Assembly: GCF_001625305.1 (NCBI RefSeq)
Contig: NW_017803877.1
Location: 124,001-188,000, forward strand
Length of the DNA stretch: 64,000 nucleotides
Reading direction: 5' to 3'
DNA from: Branchiostoma belcheri
Lineage: Eukaryota > Chordata > Leptocardii > Amphioxiformes > Branchiostomatidae
The translations under genes were made by a program, and so were the position numbers. Below the pieces are notes generated by a model, which was not told where the DNA came from, ran no database searches, and was given only the letters and a program-made list of their open reading frames with translations. This document shows, piece by piece, positions 56,801 to 64,000 of this stretch. Within the stretch, counting starts at the first letter, position 1. Each line of letters opens with the position of its first letter.

Positions 56801-58938
56801 TATTGGAGGGTGGTCGAAAGATGTGGAGAAGGCCAAACAGCATCGTCCATGACAAGTTGTCGTGGAAACCCGGCTCTTTTTTAGGCAGGAGACAGACGGC
56901 TCAAATGTGGTGGGGAAGGTGGGTGTTGCAGACAGTAGACGGAGGAGTCGGCGACTTTTTTTGGTCGTTTGGCTTGTAGTGGCTGTTTCTTTTGTTAAAA
57001 GACGCTGGTGTAAGGATGTGGGTTGGTCTAGGGGGCTTGCGACGAAAGGCGGTCCTTATTGGAGTTTGGTGGTTGGAGGGACTGGAGAGTAGAAGAGCTT
57101 TGTGACTGTATAGGAGGCCGCGCTGTAGAAGGTGGGACTGACGCTTTCTTTGTGCTGTTTTGTGATTGGCCAGAAGGGCTGCAGCAAGGCATGCTGGGTG
57201 GAGGGGCTGAAGGTGTAGTTGAGGTGACAGGTAATGCTGATTGGATGGCGACGGTCACGTGACTTGCCAAGGGCTGAGCTGATTGGCTAATGTAGTCTGA
57301 TGGGTGGAGAAGCAAGATGGCCACTCTGTAAGGGTTTGTTGGGACAGTTAATATTGAGGATTCTATAGAAAACCTGCCCACAAATCACCAAGCAAACTAT
57401 TGGTCTTACCCAGAGAAAGACACAGAAAAGCTGACCAAGTTTCTAAGACAGAGAATTTAACATACAAATACTAAACACACCAGTAATAGTGGTGCTTGCT
57501 TTGGCCAAACAACCTTAGCCAGAAAAATATTATCTTACAGGATCCCTTATTTAAATACTTCAAAACAATCTTGGAAAGAAAATGTAGCAAGCATTAGGTG
57601 TATAAGAACAATAAAATAGAATGTTGGTGGCCGGTCTTAACTTCAAAGATTCAATAAAATTTAAAAACGTGATAAAATATTGCCAGAAGTGTGAAACACG
57701 ATTAGACATGGAAGAATACACTAGATGATCAAAGCCAAAAACCAATTACTCTATTCACATTCTTTGAACATTTTTAGGCTTACGTGGACCATTTCAGGCA
57801 AGCACCACTGGTTGTTTTGACCTTTATACTTTTTTTATAGCTACATATACATGTTTCACAGACGCACAAAATGTTTTTTCTCATAGTAATTGAGATATGT
57901 GTCTTTCAAAGAAAACACAAGTACTCACTTTTACTATCAGAGGCTTGAATGATTATGTACAAAACTGACAATAGCACATCTAGTACGAACAGTTTGGGAA
58001 AGTTACATGTACACAGATACATAAAAGCAATTGATCGCACACATCAATAGTCACTACGACAGAAGGCTCACCGTGATCGCCGGCGCGGAGGGTAGTAGTC
58101 ATAACCGCCGCCGCCGCCTCCGTAGCCGCGGTATGGCGGGGGCGCTGGTCGGTACCGTGACGAGCGCTTCTTACCGTGCGACATCTCAACCAGGACGCGG
58201 CGGCCACAGATATACCTGGAACAGGACAGTTTAATTAGTTTGAGTCTCTTATATCAGCATGGCAAATTCTTGACGAACACAAGGCAGAAATCAGGAAACA
58301 TTGTTCTACCAGAGTTCCTCTTTTTTCATAACACAAGAGATGTCATACAGACCTATGATAATCATGTATGACATCTCTTGCATTATAAAAATACCCCTTG
58401 ATTCCAAATCTGCAACTTGTCTAAGAAATAATAAAGCATTCTCTCTCACATGAAATTTCCACCACTGTGCACTGTAACAGTGAGAAATGGCTTGAAACAT
58501 TACCTATCTTTACCAGAGTTCCTCTTTTTTAAATCATAAGTCTGTATGACATCTCTTGCGATGGAAAAATACCTCTCGATTCCCTTTCCAAACCTGCAAG
58601 TTCTCTTGAATACAAAAGTAAAAATTCTCTCCCGTGTGGAATTTCTATTACTGTACACTGTAACAGTGAGAAATGGCTTGATTATTTTTAAGTTGAAACA
58701 ACTGATCTTTGCCGCGGCAATCTTACCGCCCGTCTAGTGCATCCACAGCATCCTTGGCATCCCGTGGGTCTTCAAACTCTACGAAAGCGAATCCCGCTGG
58801 GTTACGGGCCACCCAGACGTTCCTCAGGGGTCCGAAGGCGCCGAACGCCCGCTCTAGCTCGTGTTTGGTACCGGACTGACCCAGGTCACCCACGTAAACC
58901 TTACAGTCGATCGGACCGGCGTCTCTGCGATGTGACAT
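53834..58938 (-). CDS. SRSF3: serine/arginine-rich splicing factor, SRSF3-type
   Basis: Nuclear SR protein acting in constitutive and alternative splicing and mRNA export. Five coding exons on the minus strand: 58727-58938, 58072-58215, 55526-55573, 54441-54554, 53834-53891, phase 2 at every junction, giving 191 residues (human SRSF3 164). The single RRM has RNP2 (VYVGDL, 14-19) and RNP1 ([13 protein letters not shown], 49-61). The block [20 protein letters not shown] is almost the same as in vertebrate SRSF3/SRSF7. A Tyr/Gly/Pro-rich hinge follows ([16 protein letters not shown]), then an RS domain with [14 protein letters not shown] and [10 protein letters not shown]. There is no CCHC zinc knuckle, so SRSF3 rather than SRSF7. 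The C-terminus is [10 protein letters not shown]. An acceptor (CCTCCTTTTCAG) lies just before the ATG, so a 5' UTR exon is upstream. Confidence 0.93.
54200..54367 (-). mobile_element. tRNA-derived SINE
   Basis: On the minus strand TAGCGTGCATAGTCCAGTAG resembles a tRNA A box region and GAGTTCGAATCCTGG a B box, about 30 nt apart, followed by an unrelated body (CACTACTGAAAAGGG). There is no complete cloverleaf or acceptor stem, so a SINE rather than a tRNA gene. It lies in the last intron of the SR gene. Confidence 0.6.
58305..58695. repeat. about 200-bp tandem duplication in SR-protein intron 1
   Basis: ACCAGAGTTCCTCTTTTTT starts near 58309 and again near 58512; both copies end with CACTGTAACAGTGAGAAATG and GGCTTGA. 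They differ by substitutions and indels. A block GATGTCATACAGAC / GTATGACATCTCTTG also forms an inverted repeat inside the first copy. Confidence 0.75.
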
Positions 58939-60465
58939 CTTGTAGCTGCCTCTTGGATCTGAAAAGGAGGTGTTAGAAATGTGATTACTGTAAATATGGT
59001 ATAAAGGGAAGAGCAAAACCATCTGGACCAATGACAGCTTGCAATGCAGAAAAAAATGCAGTATCATACTTGCTCAACATTTATCATAATCATCATAAAA
59101 AAAATTTATGATGAAGAACAACCAAATTCCAAAAACTTTGCAAGACAAGGATCACAGAAAGCCTTCAAAGGTAATAGACAGCACATGACAGTTAAAACAA
59201 AAAAAGCAGAAACGCCCTTCATCCAAAAGCACCAACATTTCTATACGTACACGAACTCTCTCTGGTTCTTCCAGAACCTTTCCCCATGATAGCCACACGC
59301 AGACAGTCAACTCCGAAATCAAACCCCTATCAGTTCCTTCAGACTACCAGAGATGGAGAGTTTATGAAACAAAATTTGCTCAGTCTATGTACTAAATATC
59401 AAAGAGGACCAGCGACTCAAGGCTGGGCACTGTTCTAAAATATGCGGGTAAATGGTTCCGATTATTATCAGGGAGGTCAATTATTCTGTCTGGCTTGTTT
59501 TTCAGGTAACACCCCGCGGCTCAAATCCTTGATCCCGGGGCAGGTGCTGTACCGTGAGAACAAAGGACTCCACACACAACAATACCAGACACCTGCCTGG
59601 AGCTCCCAACAAACCACTTTGTGTGTGTATCCTGTAGGATTTGACATGTTTCATTTCAGCCACCTGTTCCAGATACTGACATAAAAGGCTGACCTACATC
59701 AATGAATGTAGAAATTGCTGATATTGTCATCCACCTTACGTGTGGGCGGACTGGGCGGTGCACTGCTTCTTACTCTGAGCTTCGTTCCCCAACCAGGTGT
59801 ATAAAAAAATCCATCCAACAAACTTTAACGTTTGCATTGGCAAATGAGACCAGGCAGTTTTGCTTGAGCCTTTGTCAGGGTTTAATTTAAAAAAAAAAAG
59901 AAAAATTAACACCTTAAACAGAACTGACCTCCAGTTAAAAAATACCACACCTGTTTTCAATCCATGTTGCCAGGCACACAGTGTCCATACATGTATGCCA
60001 GACCTGTCCTCCATTTTGATTATTTCCGGAGGCAATTTCTGCCACAGTCGTGACAAGTAGGACTTTAGAGCACTCTGAAAATTGATTTTGCTCAAAATGC
60101 CCCAAGAACCCCACATACAATTTGCCCACCAAGATGGTCACTGTTGTCACATTATATTTTCCTCTTGACCAGCATTGTGATACCTTTCTGCCCTTTGCGG
60201 TTAGCAGATGCTGAGAGAGAGTGACATCTGGCTTTTGGCAGCCAAACCACATCAGAACACATACTGCTAGTAGTAGTTGATTTCAATCAATTGACAAAGT
60301 GGCCTTGGCTGACTTTCTGCCCAAAAAACAACCTGTCAGTGTCAGACATTTGTGTGAAACCAGCAACATAAGCTGGTGTGTTACACCGAAAGGCGGTTAT
60401 ACCGGCTATACAGATACAGAACATAGTGTCACTGTGGACTGTAATCTTGCTGGGTCAGGGATATA

Positions 60466-60767
60466 GGCCCAGTTTACACAGTGCAAAAATATCATTTGGC
60501 CTGCATCGCTCGTGGTGCCTCACTGCACGTTTTCTGTTACAGATCTTTTAGCGTGTAAACAACCACCGTCACAGACGCGATGCGCATCGATTTTCCTGCG
60601 GCACCTCCTGGATGTACCACAGAAAATGACATGCGGTGCAGTGCGCTGGTGGCGGGGGTTGTTTACACGCTAAAAATTTGCTGTACAAAACGCGCAGTGC
60701 GACGCAGCATGTGCACATCAGTAGAAACAGGCCAAATGATATTTTTGTCCCGTGTAAACTGGACCAT
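60466..60767. mobile_element. about 300-bp inverted-repeat element (family H)
   Basis: GGCCCAGTTTACACAGTGC..ATATCATTTGGCCTG at the left is inverted at the right (CAGGCCAAATGATATTTTTG, then GTGTAAACTGGACC). A second inverted pair, TAGCGTGTAAACAACC / GGTTGTTTACACGCTA, lies inside. Confidence 0.8.
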
Positions 60768-61000
60768 AGTTTCAGGAATTTTAAAAACTTGGGCAAGAAC
60801 AGTTTAATATGTATGCACATGTATTGACAAAAAGGCTTTCTGATCAGATCCGAATACTACCACAGACAATTGACTTGTACTTGTGCACATGTGCATAATG
60901 ACATGAACAAGTAATTTTCCAAATACATTTCACAAGTCAAGGTCTGAAGCTGAAGCAACTGCAACTAACAGTACAACTACAACATGCTTCTTGCACACCT

Positions 61001-61118
61001 CAGCCATATATTTTCACAAATATAATAATTATATTTGTGAAAATATATGGCTGATTTTATTAATATCATTATTATATAATAAATTAAATTTATTATATAA
61101 TAATGATATTAATAAAAT
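61001..61118. repeat. two abutting perfect AT-rich hairpins
   Basis: Hairpin 1 has exact 26-bp arms at 61001-61026 and 61028-61053 (ends CAGCCATAT/ATATGGCTG). Hairpin 2 has exact 32-bp arms at 61054-61085 and 61087-61118. Each has a one-base loop, and they touch without a gap. Confidence 0.92.
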
Positions 61119-62017
61119 TTGATCAGAACCAAGCTTAGCAGAATTCCTTAATTCTACACCTTTTACTTGTGCTTTTCATCCTCTTTGGAAACCATCATGG
61201 CAGGACATTTAATATTACAGATACATCACTGCCTGCTGATGTGCTTTGTAGCCATATTTGGTGAGTAAACCAGCCTACACTGGGGAGTACACAAGGGAGT
61301 GGCCTATACTGTGCAAATAAGAAAACCTGGCATAGCCAATAAAAACAAATGTGTACTTTGGAGGGAAATTTCATGCCGATATTGTGATGATAGTACTACG
61401 TAACTTCCAAAAAATTGTCAAATTTTGGGCCAGTTTAACAAATTGAGGAGTCTGACTGAGAGAAAACGGTCGGACTCTCCACATTTTTATTCAACATGTT
61501 TATGTTAACTTCACCATGCATGGATAATCGGTCATTTCTGCACAATTTATTTGTGTGCAAAATCCGGAATTAATTTGTTCTCACGACTTTACCACCAAAC
61601 TGCATCCAAATTTTAATACCGCATCCCGTCCCATGGGATAGCTCAATTCTTACAAGTCCATTGTTAATTCGTAATACAAAATTCAGCTGGTTCAAAAATT
61701 ATAGAATTTGCCACAAATCATCGCCATTTTGTACCCAGTTCCTGGGGTCTGTGTATCTAGGCTTGTATTTGTAAACGTTTTTTACTCAACAAAAAAATAA
61801 TTCATGAACATGGTAGTTGATGAAAAATAACATGAATTTATCATTTTTGTTGTGATAAATCAGTTAATTTCTGCGTGTTAATGTTCCTCCCCCTCTTTTT
61901 GTCTGGAACACCAGTCCATATCCCAGAAAGGTGTCAGACGTGAGGCTAATTAGTGGTAAGTAATTTAGCAAATTACCCCCCTCCCCTCCCCAAGCGCGCT
62001 AGTGTGTGTATCCGTTA

Positions 62018-62190
62018 GCCTCTCAGTAGACTCCACCAGGCTTTGGAAGCAACTGGAAAGAGTAGAAACTATTGGCAAAATGTGCTCCTAAGCGGGCCAA
62101 CTCCCCTGGCATGTTATCTGCCTACGTATTTGGCCAAAATATATTATTTTCTACTCTTTCCAGCCGTTTCCGAAGCCTGGTAGAGGCTAT
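62018..62190. mobile_element. family A element, most complete copy
   Basis: The left end AGCCTCTCAGTAGACTCCAC..CAGGCTTTGGAAGC..GGAAAGAGTAGAAA is inverted at the right end (TTTCTACTCTTTCCAGCC, then CCGAAGCCTGGTAGAGGCT). About 173 bp. Confidence 0.8.
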
Positions 62191-62577
62191 TTTGAAGTCA
62201 GTGACCATGGATTTTTCTCAGAACAAACTCGCGGCGGAAGCTTCCCGGAAGCAGACCATCTCCGCAAAGAAAGTCAGTACATAAGACCTTAAAGACATTA
62301 CCGACAAATGTGAAACTACGCACAACCAGGGCATTTATACGGCAAACAACATCGCGACCGGTAGCCAAGCTGCTAAGATCTGTCTGGGCGGCGTGAAAAA
62401 TTCTTTGTAACCGGAGTCGAGAGAGCACGCCCGACGCTAGACCCGAAATTTCGCGTCCAATCACAAGTTTGCGAGTACTCAGAAGTGTACAGGCCTCGTT
62501 AGGAATAACCGCAACGGCGTTGGAGCAGAGACCGCGAGTTTGCTGGGGTAAAAACCGGGAAAACATGTTTATAACTC

Positions 62578-62640
62578 ACCTGACCAAGGGACGCACACCA
62601 CACAGGAGCAGGGAAGATGGCCACCCAAGCCGACACCACT
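62578..62640 (-). other. possible 5' UTR exon of the SR-protein gene
   Basis: The minus strand reads GTCCCTTGGTCAG followed by the consensus donor GTGAGTTA (donor at about 62571-62578). It would pair with the acceptor before 58938. On the plus strand the same segment begins an open frame (MATQADTTAQASDK) that could instead start another gene; neither is proven. Confidence 0.25.
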
Positions 62641-64000
62641 GCGCAGGCGTCAGACAAGTGCAACATCACGTGGCTAAGGACTATTCCACCTCAAACTTGG
62701 AGGGGTGTTCCGTCACACAGAACTCTTGCTTTTTCAACTTTCTTGGTCAAAACAAGCAGGTTTAAAATTAACCTTCTTGGTCGAAACCACTTTGTTTGAT
62801 GTAATCCATCCACTTTTCAATACCATAGTTACCAGAGCCATTTTGCAACATTTCTAGTTTGTGGTTGACATTACGATGTAATCAAAATCAAAGTTCTTTT
62901 CTTTGGCCTTTGAGTCTCAGAAATCAAAATAAAAGTTTCTTTGGCAGATCAGTCTTCAATAGAATTTCAAAATAAAAGAAGGGGCTTACAATAATAACCA
63001 CCATGCAGTCTTCAATGTAATTTCTAAAATTGAAAAGGTCTAGTAGTCGTTGTTAGTTTGTTACTTCTGTTCAATGGTTTACCATGAGTTGATCTGAATA
63101 GTTTATGAACTTTATCCCCATCTTCTTGAAGCCCATCTGAATCACAATGCAGTCTTCATGTACAATTCACCAATGGACATTATCCCAAGTGGAATATTCT
63201 TACAAACTTACTTTCATCAAAGCTGGGCTGGTTTCTCATGAATTCGTTTATTTTCCTTGTCGTAAAAGGGACAGGAAAAATAAAAGTTTTCTGAGTGTTT
63301 GTCAAACTGTGAGGTAAAATCATACAACAAAGCTCACTTCTTAACTTGTAATAACAGTCTTTAATGAGAACTAAAGGTGGGAAACATCACAGTAAAGCAC
63401 TTTTGACTTCTGGCCGTGACAGCTGGATAATACTGAATCTTTAGACTGCAACAGCCTCCTTTACAGACTTATTGGAGCAGAGGCATTTATTTTTTTGTGA
63501 GAGTTCTTTTTTCACACTGGCTATAGTTCTCTAATGAGGCTGAGGGAGTTGTGGAGGGAGTTGTGGCACAAGGTGATACAACTCTCCCCCGAACAACCCC
63601 CCCCCCCCCAAAAAAACCCAATAATGCCGTTCCAATGCCCACCACGCTAGAAGTCTGCAATAGAGGCTAGGCTGCCGGCTCTAAAACAAGGAAATTATAA
63701 ATGAGTACCAACAGGTAGCATATACGATATGTAGCTTACAAAGTTTACAATAATCAAGCTTCATAATATAAGAACTTCCCAACATATATTGCCAGAGAGC
63801 TTCAACTTCAAGCATTTTTCTACAATACTACAATAAACCTCGAGTTGGATATAAACTTGGGGTTGACTTTAACTGCTAGGTACAATACAGACCCAACAAT
63901 ACCACCTTCTTTCTACTAACATATAATACAAGAAAATAAAATGGTTCACTTTTGATACCTTGGCTCTGAATTGGTGCCTTCAAGTACTACAATATATACT

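Larger units (their letters stand above)
58939..64000. other. upstream region of the SR-protein gene to the window end
   Basis: Probably contains the SR gene's 5' UTR intron. It holds a family D fragment (60375-60422), a 300-bp inverted-repeat element (60466-60767), two AT-rich perfect hairpins (61001-61118) and a family A element (62018-62190). From 62800 to 64000 nothing was recognised except a C/A homopolymer run near 63598-63617. Confidence 0.45.

Noticed and set aside
62617..62799. Plus-strand gene starting MATQADTTAQ
   Set aside because: Good ATG, but the downstream part looks like non-coding sequence and no continuing exon was identified before the window end. The opposite strand offers an equally good 5' UTR exon.

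Overview
The window looks like nuclear DNA of an invertebrate chordate, most likely a lancelet (Branchiostoma). The reasons are vertebrate-like orthologues (RPS11, HSD17B12, RIC3, an SRSF3-type SR protein), many short exons with GT-AG introns, no operons, and intergenic and intronic DNA packed with short terminal-inverted-repeat elements. The species is inferred from style and gene content, not from a search. Identity figures are by-eye estimates.

Layout: 1-1770 upstream DNA; 1771-6247 (+) HSD17B12, 11 exons; 6976-9723 (-) RPS11, convergent with it; 9748-13700 repeats and probable RIC3 5' region; 13727-18437 (+) RIC3; 21485-24562 (-) secreted protein P1; 27083-30705 (+) a Neuralized-type E3 ligase whose first intron holds a 678-bp near-perfect hairpin; about 33290-34623 (+) a galactose-3-O-sulfotransferase-like sequence with two frame breaks; 36375-40830 (-) secreted protein P2; 45887-49825 (+) its inverted relative P3; 53834-58938 (-) the SR protein, with upstream DNA to the window end.

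The most interesting content is P1, P2 and P3, a family of secreted proteins I do not recognise as a named family. They share three C-terminal exons: a helical exon, an exon with a conserved HW(Y/R) and LDG, and a last exon with YPC(S/T)LEY. Every junction from the helical exon onward is phase 1. P2 carries a TIL-type ten-cysteine domain and a two-exon WSC domain. P3 has the WSC domain but a different short signal-peptide exon. P1 has neither and has its own cysteine-rich exons. This looks like exon shuffling caught in one locus. The last exons of P2 and P3 are almost identical over about 250 bp while their other exons are clearly diverged, which suggests gene conversion between inverted copies. 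A 15-base motif at a fixed distance from a TATA box occurs twice on the minus strand (31830, 41876), the second just upstream of P2.

The rest is housekeeping: very-long-chain fatty acid elongation (HSD17B12), ribosome (RPS11), nicotinic receptor assembly (RIC3), ubiquitin ligation (Neuralized), sulfation (GAL3ST-like) and splicing (SRSF3-like). There is no sign of a bacterial, phage or viral system.
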